A stretch of DNA of 64,000 nucleotides, taken from positions 62,001 to 126,000 of the forward strand of contig CACMJT010000004.1 in NCBI GenBank assembly GCA_902614065.1, given 5' to 3'. The notes under the pieces are model-generated. The model saw only the letters and a program-made list of their open reading frames with translations, made no database searches and was not told where the DNA came from. This document shows, piece after piece, positions 52,022 through 62,113 of this stretch. How positions within the stretch are numbered: the stretch's first letter is position 1; every line of letters begins with the position of its first letter. The stretch is from an uncultured Bacteroidota bacterium. Lineage in GTDB: Bacteria > Bacteroidota > Bacteroidia > Flavobacteriales > Flavobacteriaceae. The translations under genes were made by a program, and so were the position numbers.

Positions 52022-52582
52022 ATAGCACTAAGAAGAAAAAGAGGGAGAAGACCCGGAAGAATAATAAAAAAAAATCCTCACAAAATAAACGGTGAGATTA
52101 CAGCACAGGAAGTCAGGTTAGTGGGTGATAATGTTGAAGTAGGAATATATTCAGTTAGTGAAGCTCTTTTAATCGCTAAGAAGTTAGAAACAGATTTAGT
52201 TGAAATATCGCCAAAAGCTCTTCCGCCTGTATGTAAGGCTATGGATTACAAGAAATTTTTATATGAGCAAAAGAAAAGAGATAAATATCTAAAAGCAAAA
52301 ACTCAAAAAGTTGTTGTTAAAGAGATTAGATTTGGTCCTCAAACAGACATACATGATTATGAGTTTAAGAAAAAACATGCTATAAAGTTTTTGGAAGATG
52401 GTGCAAAGCTTAAAGCATTTGTTTTTTTCAAGGGAAGATCCATTATTTTTAAAGAGCAAGGACAAATTTTATTATTGAAATTAGCACAAGAGTTAGAGGA
52501 ATATGGAAAAGTTGAGCAATTACCCGTGCTTGAAGGAAAAAAAATGATTATGTTTGTGAGCCCAAAAAAAGTAAAGAAATAG
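52022..52582 (+). CDS. infC: Translation initiation factor IF-3, apparent AUA start codon
   Basis: The track's GTG start at 52121 omits conserved N-terminus. In-frame upstream codons ATA GCA CTA AGA AGA AAA AGA GGG ... encode (M)[39 protein letters not shown]. No ATG/GTG/TTG lies between the TAA at 52004 and 52121. Confidence 0.85.
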   Translation: MALRRKRGRRPGRIIKKNPHKINGEITAQEVRLVGDNVEVGIYSVSEALLIAKKLETDLVEISPKALPPVCKAMDYKKFLYEQKKRDKYLKAKTQKVVVKEIRFGPQTDIHDYEFKKKHAIKFLEDGAKLKAFVFFKGRSIIFKEQGQILLLKLAQELEEYGKVEQLPVLEGKKMIMFVSPKKVKK

Positions 52583-52585
52583 TAA

Positions 52586-52783
52586 ATGAGTAAAATGAAA
52601 ACTAAATCTAGTGCCAAAAAAAGGTTCAAAGTAACTGGAAGTGGTAAGATTAAAAGAAAACATGCTTTTAAAAATCATATTTTAACTAAAAAATCCAAGA
52701 AAAGAAAATTAAAACTTACTCACGATGGCTTGGTTAGTGATAGTGATTTAAACAATATAAAAAAACAACTCAGACTAAAATAA
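52586..52783 (+). CDS. rpmI: 50S ribosomal protein L35
   Basis: [41 protein letters not shown]; start could be 52586 or 52595. Confidence 0.95.
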   Translation: MSKMKTKSSAKKRFKVTGSGKIKRKHAFKNHILTKKSKKRKLKLTHDGLVSDSDLNNIKKQLRLK

Positions 52784-52848
52784 ATATAGTTTAACCAGAC
52801 AAAAGGTTTAAGTTTTATTAAAACACCTCAGTCAAAAAAATAGAAAAT

Positions 52849-53193
52849 ATGGCAAGATCGGTAAACTCAGTTGCGTCTAGAAATAGGAGAAAAAAAATTC
52901 TTAAAGAAGCCAAGGGGTATTTTGGTAGAAGAAAAAATGTTTATACAGTAGCTAAAAATGCTGTAGAGAAAGCTTTGACTTATGCCTACAGAGATCGAAG
53001 GAATAAAAAAAGAAGTTTCAGATCATTGTGGATTCTTAGAATTAATGCTGCTGCACGACAAAACGGATTATCCTACTCTGAATTAATTCACAAATTAAAA
53101 GAAAATAAAGTAGATATAAACAGAAAGGTATTAGCTGACATGGCTATGAATGATTCTGATAAATTTTCTAATTTGATTAAGAGTTTAAAATAA
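52849..53193 (+). CDS. rplT: 50S ribosomal protein L20
   Basis: [70 protein letters not shown]. Confidence 0.97.
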   Translation: MARSVNSVASRNRRKKILKEAKGYFGRRKNVYTVAKNAVEKALTYAYRDRRNKKRSFRSLWILRINAAARQNGLSYSELIHKLKENKVDINRKVLADMAMNDSDKFSNLIKSLK

Positions 53194-54702
53194 ATCTTCC
53201 TCTTCATCTGACCTGTATGATCCACTTTCAAAGGCTTGGTCAGGATTTACTTTTTTATCCGAATTAATTTTTGACTGATATTCAAAAGGATTTTCAAAAG
53301 CTGAAAGATTTTCAAATTTCCCAAGAGAATTAATAAACTTAAGTTTTATAGAACTCAGACCACCATTTCTGTGTTTAGCAACAATAAATTCTGCTTGACC
53401 AAGAGCTGGAGAGCGTTCTTCATCATCCCATTCATCAATTTTATAATACTCAGGTCTATACAAAAATGAAACAATATCTGCATCTTGCTCTATGGCTCCT
53501 GATTCTCTCAAATCAGACAATATAGGTCGTTTTGTACCACCTCTTAATTCAACTGCTCGTGACAATTGAGAAAGAGCTATAATTGGAATATCTAGTTCTT
53601 TAGCGAGTGCTTTTAGATTTCTTGAAATTGTTGATATTTCTTGCTCCCGATTTCCCGATTTCTGACTTGAACCCAAAGTCATTAGCTGAAGGTAGTCCAC
53701 AACTATTAATTTAATACCATATTGAGAAGATAATCTTCTAGCTTTGGCCCTGAGCTCAAAAATTGACAAAGATGGGGTATCATCAATATAAAGTGGCGCA
53801 TTTTCAAGATTGGTAACTTTTACATTTAATAATTGCCACTCAAACTTTTCCAATTTACCAGTTCTTAATTTTTCGGAGTTAAGGCCCGTTTCTGAAGATA
53901 TTAATCGGGTGATTAATTGGATTGCGGACATTTCAAGAGAAAAAAAGGCTACAGGAATATTGTTTTCAACAGTAATATTTCTAGCCATTGACAATGTAAA
54001 TGCAGTTTTACCCATTCCAGGTCTGGCTGCAACAATTATTAAATCACTGGGTTGCCATCCTGAGGTTAATCTATCAATTTCTCCAAATCCAGAAGCTATT
54101 CCACTTAAACCTTCTTTTTTGGAAATTTCTTCAATTTTTTTCTTGGCCGCTAATACCAAATCTTCCGCTGACTGAGTATTTTTTTTCAAATTTCGTTGTG
54201 AAATATCATAAATTTTGGACTCAGCTTTATCAAGCAAATCAAAAACATCAGAGGTTTCATCATATGAATCTTCAATAATATCGTTAGAAATGGAAATAAG
54301 CTTTCTTTGAATAAATTTCTGTAATATAATTCTAGAATGAAATTCTATATGAGCTGAGGATGATACCTTTTGGGATAATTCTATCAAATAATAGTCCCCT
54401 CCCACTGAATTTAAATTTCCATCTTTTTTTAGCTGAAAAGAAACGGTCTTGATGTCAATAGGTTCTTGTTTTTCAAATAGAGAAATAATTGCATTAAAAA
54501 TTAGTTGGTGACTTTCTTTGTAAAAAGCTTCAGGCTGGAGAATGTCAATAACTTCATCAACACCTTTTTTATCAATCATCATTGCTCCTAATACTACTTC
54601 CTCTAAATCTACTGCTTGTGGTGGAAGCTTACCTTTCTGTAAAGAAAAAACTGAGGCTTTTTCGCCATATTGATCAGCATTAACATTAGAAACTCTTTTC
54701 AT
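53185..54702 (-). CDS. dnaB: Replicative DNA helicase
   Basis: [90 protein letters not shown]. Confidence 0.97.
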   Translation of the reverse strand: MKRVSNVNADQYGEKASVFSLQKGKLPPQAVDLEEVVLGAMMIDKKGVDEVIDILQPEAFYKESHQLIFNAIISLFEKQEPIDIKTVSFQLKKDGNLNSVGGDYYLIELSQKVSSSAHIEFHSRIILQKFIQRKLISISNDIIEDSYDETSDVFDLLDKAESKIYDISQRNLKKNTQSAEDLVLAAKKKIEEISKKEGLSGIASGFGEIDRLTSGWQPSDLIIVAARPGMGKTAFTLSMARNITVENNIPVAFFSLEMSAIQLITRLISSETGLNSEKLRTGKLEKFEWQLLNVKVTNLENAPLYIDDTPSLSIFELRAKARRLSSQYGIKLIVVDYLQLMTLGSSQKSGNREQEISTISRNLKALAKELDIPIIALSQLSRAVELRGGTKRPILSDLRESGAIEQDADIVSFLYRPEYYKIDEWDDEERSPALGQAEFIVAKHRNGGLSSIKLKFINSLGKFENLSAFENPFEYQSKINSDKKVNPDQAFESGSYRSDEEEDLF

Positions 54703-54767
54703 ACTTCTAACATAAAAAAATTAAAAATGAAATATTAAATATTAAATCAAAATAAACGAACAGGATT

Positions 54768-54798
54768 TTGTTGATAATTATTCAAAAATTGTTGATAA
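54768..54798 (-). promoter_or_regulatory. Two DnaA-box-like sites (TTATCAACAA) upstream of dnaB
   Basis: TTGTTGATAA at 54768-54777 and 54789-54798, identical 10-mers exactly 21 bp apart in the dnaB upstream region. Confidence 0.45.
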
Positions 54799-54805
54799 CA
54801 GAAAG

Positions 54806-55759
54806 TTAATCACTGTACACACCCATTTCAGTAAATCTTGACATTCTATTCTCTAGTAATTTAGAAATACTTTGTTTTTTTAGGTTAAAAAATGTTTTTA
54901 AAATTTCCTTTTTTAGTGAAGTATATATTTTTTCAGGATTTTGATGCGCTCCTCCAAGAGGTTCTTTTATTATTTTATCAATTAGTTTATTTTTTTTCAT
55001 GTCTTCAGGAGTTAACTTTAGTGCTTCAGCGGCTTGCTCTTTGTGATCCCAGCTCCTCCATAAAATTGAAGAACATGATTCAGGAGAAATTACAGAATAC
55101 CATGTGTTTTCTAGCATCATAATTTTATCACCTACTCCGATTCCCAAAGCACCACCTGAGGCCCCTTCTCCAATTATAACCACAATAATTTGAGTTCTTA
55201 TTTTAAACATTTCGTAAAGATTTCTTGCTATGGCTTCAGCTTGTCCTTTTTCTTCGGCCTCAATTCCAGGATAAGCTCCAGGCGTGTCAATTAGAGCAAC
55301 GACAGGTATAGAAAATTTCTCAGCTAACTTCATCAATCTGAGTGCTTTTCTGTAGCCTTCTGGATTTGCCATTCCAAAATTTCTATATTGTCTGCTTTTA
55401 ATATTGTTACCTTTTTGCTGACCTATAAACATAAAGGTTTGATTATCTAATTTACCAAGTCCACCAATCATAGCTTTATCATCTGAAATATTTCTATCTC
55501 CATGAAGCTCTAAAAAATTATTATTAGTCATATTAACTAAGTAATCAAGTGTATAAGGTCGAGATGGGTGTCTGGAAAGCTGAACTCTCTGCCAAGGAGT
55601 CAATGACCCATAAATTTCTTTTTTCCTTAAAAGCAATTTAGATTTGATTTCCTGCAATGTATCTTTAACATCAACTTTACCATCACTACCTAACTTTTTA
55701 CAATTTTCTAACTGATCGTTTAAATCTTTTAAAGGCAACTCAAAATCTAGGTATTCCAT
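54806..55759 (-). CDS. accA: Acetyl-CoA carboxylase carboxyltransferase subunit alpha
   Basis: [85 protein letters not shown]. Confidence 0.97.
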   Translation of the reverse strand: MEYLDFELPLKDLNDQLENCKKLGSDGKVDVKDTLQEIKSKLLLRKKEIYGSLTPWQRVQLSRHPSRPYTLDYLVNMTNNNFLELHGDRNISDDKAMIGGLGKLDNQTFMFIGQQKGNNIKSRQYRNFGMANPEGYRKALRLMKLAEKFSIPVVALIDTPGAYPGIEAEEKGQAEAIARNLYEMFKIRTQIIVVIIGEGASGGALGIGVGDKIMMLENTWYSVISPESCSSILWRSWDHKEQAAEALKLTPEDMKKNKLIDKIIKEPLGGAHQNPEKIYTSLKKEILKTFFNLKKQSISKLLENRMSRFTEMGVYSD

Positions 55760-55784
55760 AGTGATAAATATACATTAAGAAACT

Positions 55785-56861
55785 TTATTTTAATGATAAT
55801 TTAACAATATATGCAGTAACAAATGCAAAAATTATATTCGGAATCCAAGCTCCAAGATATGGATCTAGATTTGACTCTGTTACTAAGACTGAAAAAAACT
55901 TATCGAAGAAAACAAAAACGAAAGCCAGTGATATTCCAAGTGCTAAATTTAAACCAATACCTCCTCTTTTTTTAAAGGATGCAACTGCTACAGCTAATAT
56001 TGTCAAAATTATAACAGAGATTGGTATGGTAATCCTCTTATTCTTTTCTAATATATGGCTATTTAAAAGTGGAGATCCACTTTTTCTCTCACTTTCAATA
56101 AATCTATTTAACTCAAAAAAATTTAATGTCTTTGCTTGATAATTTATAACTTCTAAGTCTGAAATTTTGAAATTCATAACAGTATCAAAAATCCTTTTAC
56201 TTTCAATTTGCTCAGCTTGATTTTTGAATGTTCTTTTAAAATAGTCTGTTAGTCTAAATAAACTGTCTTTTTCAATCCACCTTATATTTCTTGCAAGTAT
56301 TTTTTCTTCCAGTCTATTACCATTAAATTTTTCAATAGAGAAATTATAAGCTTGATTTCTTGTTTTATTATATGAACTAACATACAAAAATTCATCTTCA
56401 GATATTTGTTTGTAAACAGATTTAAGAGAATTGTTATTATTTTTTTTACTCAAATATTTATTTTGAAAAATTGTAAAACTTTTATTTTTTTCTGGAATTA
56501 TAAACATTCCGGAAAAAAGAGATAAAATTGCAATAAAAATTGATGTTAGAATGAATGGGTGTAAATATCTTCTGAAAGAGACGCCAGAGCTTAATATTGC
56601 AACAACTTCAGAATTTGTTGACAATTTTGAGGTAAACCAAATTACAGCCAAAAAAACAAAAATTGGAAATAAAAAATAACCATAGTACCAAATAAAATCT
56701 AAGTAGTAATTAGAGACTTCGTAAAATCCTAAGTCATGCTCTTTGAACTTATCAATTTTCTCAGAAACGTCAACCAATATCCCTATTGGAATAAAAAGAA
56801 GAAACATGAAAAAAAATGACTTCAAAAACTGTTTGATTATGTATTGGTCAAGAATCTTCAT
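55785..56861 (-). CDS. LptF/LptG family LPS-export permease
   Basis: MKILDQYIIKQFLKSFFFMFLLFIPIGILVDVSEKIDKF; YjgP/YjgQ topology. Confidence 0.88.
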   Translation of the reverse strand: MKILDQYIIKQFLKSFFFMFLLFIPIGILVDVSEKIDKFKEHDLGFYEVSNYYLDFIWYYGYFLFPIFVFLAVIWFTSKLSTNSEVVAILSSGVSFRRYLHPFILTSIFIAILSLFSGMFIIPEKNKSFTIFQNKYLSKKNNNNSLKSVYKQISEDEFLYVSSYNKTRNQAYNFSIEKFNGNRLEEKILARNIRWIEKDSLFRLTDYFKRTFKNQAEQIESKRIFDTVMNFKISDLEVINYQAKTLNFFELNRFIESERKSGSPLLNSHILEKNKRITIPISVIILTILAVAVASFKKRGGIGLNLALGISLAFVFVFFDKFFSVLVTESNLDPYLGAWIPNIIFAFVTAYIVKLSLK

Positions 56862-57991
56862 TATAATTTATTGTCCAGTTTTTTTACCATAGTATTTTTC
56901 CAATTATCAAAATCTCCATCCAAAATTTTTTCTTTTGTTTTTTTTATAAGCCAACTGTAAAAACCTAAATTATGTATTGTAGCAATTTGTTTACCTAAAT
57001 TTTCATTAATTGAAAAGAGATGACGTAAATATGCTTTTGAATACTTACTATCAACGAAGGTCAATCCATTGGTATCAATTTGAGAAAAATCACTCTTCCA
57101 TTTTTCATTTTTAATGTTAATTTTTCCCTCTGATGTGAAAAGCATTCCATTCCTGGCATTTCTAGTTGGCATCACACAATCAAACATATCTACACCCAAA
57201 GATATATTTTCTAAAATATTTGTTGGTGTTCCAACCCCCATCAAATATCTTGGCTTACTTTCAGGTAGTTTATCGCATACCGTTTCACACATTTCATACA
57301 TTAAATCGTGAGGTTCACCCACTGAAAGACCACCTATTGCATTTCCTGGTAGATCCATTGATGAAACAAACTCTGCAGATTCACTTCGCAAATCTGCATA
57401 TACACTACCTTGAACAATTGGGAATAAAAACTGTTCTCGTAAATTATTATTTTCACCATGTTTAAATTCTTTAATGCATCTTTGAAGCCACCTATGTGTT
57501 AGATTCATTGATTTTCTAGCATAATTTTTATCACAAGGATATGGCGTACACTCATCAAATGCCATGATTATATCTGCACCAATGCTTTTTTGAATTTGAA
57601 TTGCTTTTTCAGGGCTAAAAAAGTGGTAAGAACCATCAATATGAGATTTAAATTTAACACCATCCTCCTCAATTTTTCTATTATCTGAAAGGGAATAAAC
57701 TTGATATCCTCCGCTATCTGTCAAAACATTTCTATCCCATGACATAAAATTGTGAATACCTCCCGAATTTTTTATTATATCATGTCCCGGCCGAAGATAC
57801 AGGTGATATGTATTAGCCAGTATTATTTGTGAATCAGATGCATCAACCAAATCTTTTCCATGCAAACCTTTTATCGCTGCTGAAGTTGCAACAGGCATAA
57901 AAATTGGGGTTTCAATTTTTCGACCGTTCAGGGTGATTTCTGCTATCCTAGCTCTGGTTTTTGTATCTTTTTTTATAATTTTAAAATGCAC
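56861..57991 (-). CDS. tgt: Queuine tRNA-ribosyltransferase
   Basis: ILANTYHLYLRPGHDIIKNSGGIHNFMSWDRNVLTDSGGYQVYSL, MAFDECTPYP, GGLSVGEP, MGVGTPTNILENISLGVDMFDCVMPTRNARNG. Confidence 0.97.
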   Translation of the reverse strand: MHFKIIKKDTKTRARIAEITLNGRKIETPIFMPVATSAAIKGLHGKDLVDASDSQIILANTYHLYLRPGHDIIKNSGGIHNFMSWDRNVLTDSGGYQVYSLSDNRKIEEDGVKFKSHIDGSYHFFSPEKAIQIQKSIGADIIMAFDECTPYPCDKNYARKSMNLTHRWLQRCIKEFKHGENNNLREQFLFPIVQGSVYADLRSESAEFVSSMDLPGNAIGGLSVGEPHDLMYEMCETVCDKLPESKPRYLMGVGTPTNILENISLGVDMFDCVMPTRNARNGMLFTSEGKINIKNEKWKSDFSQIDTNGLTFVDSKYSKAYLRHLFSINENLGKQIATIHNLGFYSWLIKKTKEKILDGDFDNWKNTMVKKLDNKL

Positions 57992-58082
57992 TTTTCAAAT
58001 ATATTAATATATAGTATCACAAAAGTTAATAAGTTTGATAAAGATTTGCTTTTAACAAATTAAAGTTCATTATTTTCAAATT

Positions 58083-58919
58083 ATGACAAGTAACCAAAAA
58101 CTAGTTTTTCAAATCAGAAGAGACATTGTGAGAATGGTACATTCAAACAATTCAGGTCACCCTGGTGGTTCACTAGGTTGTACAGAGTTTTTTGTTGTTT
58201 TATTCTTTGAAATAATGAAAAGAAAAAATGAATTTGAGATGAATGGTTTAGATGAAGATCTCTTTTTCCTATCAAATGGTCATATTTCACCAGTCTTCTA
58301 CAGTACACTAGCAAGAGCTGGTTATTTTCCAATTGAAGAACTGTCGACTTTCAGAAACATAAATTCTAGATTACAGGGACATCCAACGACTCATGAAGGA
58401 CTACCAGGTGTTAGAATAGCTAGTGGCTCTCTTGGTCAGGGCATGTCTGTTGCTATTGGTGCAGCACTTTCAAAAAAAATGAATGGAGAAAAAAATATAA
58501 TATATAGCCTTCATGGTGACGGTGAGTTACAAGAGGGACAAAACTGGGAAGCTATAATGTATGCAGCTGCAAATAAAGTAGATAATTTGATTTGTACCAT
58601 TGATAATAATAATAAACAAATTGATGGAGATTTAAAAGACGTTTTAGATTTGGGTGATATTGAATCAAAATTTAAAAGTTTTGGTTGGTTAACAATTAAT
58701 TTAGAAAACGGAAATGATTTGGATGATGTAAGTCAGGCACTAAAGTATGCCAAAAATAAATGCTTCAATAGAAAGCCTATTGTTATTATCATGAAAACTG
58801 TAATGGGTAATGGTGTAGATTATATGATGGGAACCCATAAGTGGCACGGTGTAGCTCCAAATGATCAAGAACTTGAAGCTGCTTTGAACCAAAACCCAGA
58901 AACACTAAAAGATTATTAA
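58083..58919 (+). CDS. Transketolase, N-terminal (TPP-binding) subunit
   Basis: HSNNSGHPGGSLGCTEFFV, LSNGHISPVFYSTLA, GSLGQGMSVAIG, HGDGELQEGQNWEA. Confidence 0.94.
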   Translation: MTSNQKLVFQIRRDIVRMVHSNNSGHPGGSLGCTEFFVVLFFEIMKRKNEFEMNGLDEDLFFLSNGHISPVFYSTLARAGYFPIEELSTFRNINSRLQGHPTTHEGLPGVRIASGSLGQGMSVAIGAALSKKMNGEKNIIYSLHGDGELQEGQNWEAIMYAAANKVDNLICTIDNNNKQIDGDLKDVLDLGDIESKFKSFGWLTINLENGNDLDDVSQALKYAKNKCFNRKPIVIIMKTVMGNGVDYMMGTHKWHGVAPNDQELEAALNQNPETLKDY

Positions 58920-58922
58920 ATA

Positions 58923-59876
58923 ATGTTTGGATTTAAAAACTATGGAAATAATGACACAAGGTCTGGATTTGGTGTTGGTTTAGTTGAAGCTGCATCTAAA
59001 AATAAAGATATTGTTGCTCTGTGTGCAGACTTGACTGGTTCATTAAAAATGAATGATTTTAAAAATAAATATCCAAATAGATTTTTTCAAATTGGAATTG
59101 CAGAAGCAAATATGATTGGGATTGCTGCTGGAATGACAATTGGAAAAAAAATTCCTTATACAGGCACTTTTGCCAATTTTTCAACAGGAAGAGTATATGA
59201 TCAAATAAGACAATCGGTTGCTTACTCTAATAAAAATGTTAAAATATGTGCCTCACACGCTGGTATCACACTTGGTGAGGATGGTGCAACTCATCAGATT
59301 TTGGAGGACATCGGAATGATGAAAATGCTTCCAGGAATGGTTGTTATCAACCCTTGTGATTTTAATCAAACAAAAGCAGCAACTATTGAAATATCAAAAT
59401 ACAATGGGCCAGTTTACCTAAGGTTTGGAAGGCCGAAAGTACCAAATTTTACCCCTGAGAATCAAAATTTTGAGATTGGAAAAGGAATTAGGTTAGTTGA
59501 GGGTAGTGATGTCACGATAGTATGTACAGGTCATCTAGTTTGGCACGCAATTGAGTCTGCAGATTTATTAAAAGAGAAAGGAATTTCTGTAGAAGTTATT
59601 AATATTCACACCATAAAACCATTGGATGAAGAAATTATTCTAAAATCCATTGAAAAAACAGGTTGTGTTGTAAGTGCAGAAGAACATAACACCATAGGTG
59701 GATTAGGTGAGTCAGTAGCATCTTTGATTGTCAAAAACAAACTAGTTCCAATGGAGTTTGTTGGAGTTAATGATCAGTTTGGAGAATCTGGAAAACCATC
59801 TGATTTAATGAAAAAATATGGCCTATCAAAAGAATCTATTATTGAAAGCTGTGAAAAAGTTTTAAAAAGAAAATAA
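58923..59876 (+). CDS. Transketolase, C-terminal subunit
   Basis: IGIAEANMIGIAAGMTIGKKIPYTGTFANF, SHAGITLGEDGATHQILEDIGMMK, EEHNTIGGLGESVA. Confidence 0.94.
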   Translation: MFGFKNYGNNDTRSGFGVGLVEAASKNKDIVALCADLTGSLKMNDFKNKYPNRFFQIGIAEANMIGIAAGMTIGKKIPYTGTFANFSTGRVYDQIRQSVAYSNKNVKICASHAGITLGEDGATHQILEDIGMMKMLPGMVVINPCDFNQTKAATIEISKYNGPVYLRFGRPKVPNFTPENQNFEIGKGIRLVEGSDVTIVCTGHLVWHAIESADLLKEKGISVEVINIHTIKPLDEEIILKSIEKTGCVVSAEEHNTIGGLGESVASLIVKNKLVPMEFVGVNDQFGESGKPSDLMKKYGLSKESIIESCEKVLKRK

Positions 59877-59877
59877 T

Positions 59878-60807
59878 TTATTCGTTATCCAAATAATCAG
59901 GGATACCATCACCGTCAGTATCATCTGCAACCCCGTCACCATCAAGATCATACTCATCTTTTGTTAAGATACCATCATTATCGTCATCAGGGTCCTGATA
60001 GTCAGGTATGGTATCAGAGTCTGTGTCATCATTATCAAAATTACTATCTCCGTCAAGATCTTCTAAAATTGTCAACACAGTATCATTATCATGGTCCGTT
60101 CTGTTTAGTGTCATCATTTGAACCTGAAATATTAATGGGGAATATTGAGGGATATTTGAGGTTGCTCCGTTATAATACCCTAAACCAGAGGGCATGATCA
60201 CAAAGCCTATTCCAAAATTGGTGAAATTGTAAGTCCCGTCTGAGTTTGTATTAATATTGCCTTTTTTTAACAGTGGAACAAATTCTTGGAAACCACGAAC
60301 AATATTCTTGGCCTGTAACCAAATTGGAGCATTTCTTTGATCAAATATATCTTTGTTTAGTAGCATGCCTTTATATTTAACAAAAACCGAATCTGCAACG
60401 GTTGGATTATCACCAATACCTTCCCTTATTATTACATAGTAAGCAGTATGTGGAAATAAATTACCATCAGAATCTTTTACATTTATGTCAAAACTGGAAA
60501 CTTGATCATAGATCGATATTTTATTAATATTGTTACCTTTAATCGAGTCAATTATTAACTCAGGTCCATCACCAGGAGCCAAATTTGAGAAATCCTCATA
60601 ATTGTAAAAATGGTTTTGCATAAAATCGATGATAGAGTCATTTTCAATTATGTGCTGTTCAGTATAATCATTGGCTGGAATTGAGTCTACAGAACCATCA
60701 TCATCTTTTTTACATGATGTAAAACATAAAATTAAAACTGTAGTAAGAGAAAAATATTTGAGAATTTTCAAAGTAAATTTATATTTCAAATCTGATGCAA
60801 GATACAA
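59878..60807 (-). CDS. FKBP-type peptidyl-prolyl isomerase-like lipoprotein with C-terminal thrombospondin-type-3/Ca-binding repeats
   Basis: Lipobox LCFTSCKKDDD; FKBP-like VADSVFVKYKGMLLNKDIFDQR and GFVIMPSGLGYYNGA; acidic tail DGDSNFDNDDTDSDTIPDYQDPDDDNDGILTKDEYDLDGDGVADDTDGDGIPDYLDNE. Confidence 0.82.
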   Translation of the reverse strand: MYLASDLKYKFTLKILKYFSLTTVLILCFTSCKKDDDGSVDSIPANDYTEQHIIENDSIIDFMQNHFYNYEDFSNLAPGDGPELIIDSIKGNNINKISIYDQVSSFDINVKDSDGNLFPHTAYYVIIREGIGDNPTVADSVFVKYKGMLLNKDIFDQRNAPIWLQAKNIVRGFQEFVPLLKKGNINTNSDGTYNFTNFGIGFVIMPSGLGYYNGATSNIPQYSPLIFQVQMMTLNRTDHDNDTVLTILEDLDGDSNFDNDDTDSDTIPDYQDPDDDNDGILTKDEYDLDGDGVADDTDGDGIPDYLDNE

Positions 60808-60845
60808 TTTTCTTAATATTTTTGTTATATTGATTTTGACTGTTT

Positions 60846-61325
60846 ATGATATTAGATAACAATAAAATTTTGAGAATTTGTAACCGACTTTCTTGTCAAA
60901 TCATTGAAGAAAGTGATCAATTAAATCATATAATACTTGTTGGTATTAAAGAAAAAGGTTTTGAAATTGCTGAAATAATTAAAAAACAAATAACTCTTTT
61001 TTCAAAAAAAGACATAAAACTATATCCAATAAAAATTCAAAAAGATCTTGATGATAAAAAAATACTATTTGACTATAAAATTCCCAAAAATTGTACTGTG
61101 TTCATAATTGACGATGTTTTGAATACTGGAAAGACACTGTTTAAGTCCGTAAACTATTTTTTTAATATTGGTTGTGAAAATATTAAAACCATTGTCTTGA
61201 TCGATAGAGATCACAAGAAATATCCAGTCAATGTTGACATAAAAGGTTTTTCATTATCAACTAACTTTGAAGATACAGTTAAAGTGATATCTAAGGACAA
61301 AAAACTAAAGGCCGTTCTTGTTTAG
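60846..61325 (+). CDS. Phosphoribosyltransferase (PyrR-like)
   Basis: PRPP-binding motif VFIIDDVLNTGKTLFKS; LVGIKEKGFEIAEII. Confidence 0.85.
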   Translation: MILDNNKILRICNRLSCQIIEESDQLNHIILVGIKEKGFEIAEIIKKQITLFSKKDIKLYPIKIQKDLDDKKILFDYKIPKNCTVFIIDDVLNTGKTLFKSVNYFFNIGCENIKTIVLIDRDHKKYPVNVDIKGFSLSTNFEDTVKVISKDKKLKAVLV

Positions 61326-61874
61326 TATTCCAATAATTTTTTTGCATGCATCCATTTTGTCGTTTAAATCATAAGTTACATGAAATTTAGCCATGTTGTA
61401 ATAATTTATTCTTTCCAACATATGTTTTGAAACAAATTCAATCATTTTTTTTTCTGTTTTAACATCCTTTATGAGTGGACGTTTTGATTTTTTCTCAAAT
61501 AATTTTTTTGATAACTGCTTAATATTTGGTTTCAAAAAAAAGGTTAAATCTGTTTTTTCAACAATGAGGTCAATGTTATCAAAATAACAAGGAGTGCCTC
61601 CTCCAAGTGACAAAACAAAAAGTTTTTTCTTACATAAAATTTTTTCAAGAACTACTCTTTCTTTTTTTCTAAACTCTATTTCACCAAAATCTTTAAAAAT
61701 TTTTTTCACACTTTTACTGTATTTTTTCTCAACTAATTCATCAATATCAAAAAAATTTACATTTAAAATTTTTGATATTTTTTTTCCAATACTTGTTTTA
61801 CCTGAGCCCATATAACCCATCAGAATGAGTGGCTGATTTATTTTTTTTAAAATATCTTGTTGCATGAATGGCAA
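61305..61874 (-). CDS. aroK: Shikimate kinase
   Basis: LMGYMGSGKTSIGKKISKILNVNFFDIDELVEKK, LSLGGGTPCYFDN. Confidence 0.93.
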   Translation of the reverse strand: MPFMQQDILKKINQPLILMGYMGSGKTSIGKKISKILNVNFFDIDELVEKKYSKSVKKIFKDFGEIEFRKKERVVLEKILCKKKLFVLSLGGGTPCYFDNIDLIVEKTDLTFFLKPNIKQLSKKLFEKKSKRPLIKDVKTEKKMIEFVSKHMLERINYYNMAKFHVTYDLNDKMDACKKIIGILNKNGL

Positions 61875-61891
61875 ATTTAAAGGAAATTATC

Positions 61892-61923
61892 TTTGAAAAA
61901 TGATATTATTGGTCCTATATTTG
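61892..61923 (+). promoter_or_regulatory. Bacteroidetes-type promoter (TTTG-N20-TATATTTG) for tRNA-Lys/tRNA-Leu
   Basis: TTTG at 61892-61895 and TATATTTG at 61916-61923, 16 nt before the tRNA-Lys 5' end. Confidence 0.7.
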
Positions 61924-61938
61924 CAAGCGTTAAAATCA

Positions 61939-62011
61939 GACCTGGTAGCTCAGTTGGTAGAGCATCTCCCTTTTAAGGAGAGGGTCCTGGGTTCGAGCCC
62001 CAGCCAGGTCA
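61939..62011 (+). tRNA. tRNA-Lys (TTT)
   Basis: GACCTGGTAGCTCAGTTGGTAGAGCATCTCCCTTTTAAGGAGAGGGTCCTGGGTTCGAGCCCCAGCCAGGTCA; anticodon TTT. Confidence 0.96.
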
Positions 62012-62019
62012 CAATTCTA

Positions 62020-62103
62020 GCGCACGTGGCGGAACTGGTAGACGCGCTAGGTTGAGGGCCTAGTGGGAAATATCCCTTGGAGGTTCGAGTCCTCTCGTGT
62101 GCA
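62020..62103 (+). tRNA. tRNA-Leu (GAG)
   Basis: GCGCACGTGGCGGAACTGGTAGACGCGCTAGGTTGAGGGCCTAGTGGGAAATATCCCTTGGAGGTTCGAGTCCTCTCGTGTGCA; long variable arm; anticodon GAG. Confidence 0.95.
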
Positions 62104-62113
62104 CTAATATATT

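Noticed and set aside
57114-57465. Plus-strand ORFs opposite tgt
   Set aside because: Antisense to conserved Tgt; no independent start or promoter.
58083-59876. Transketolase as a frameshifted single gene
   Set aside because: Two proper ORFs with their own start and stop corresponding to known N- and C-terminal subunit genes; this split form is a known arrangement, not a pseudogene.
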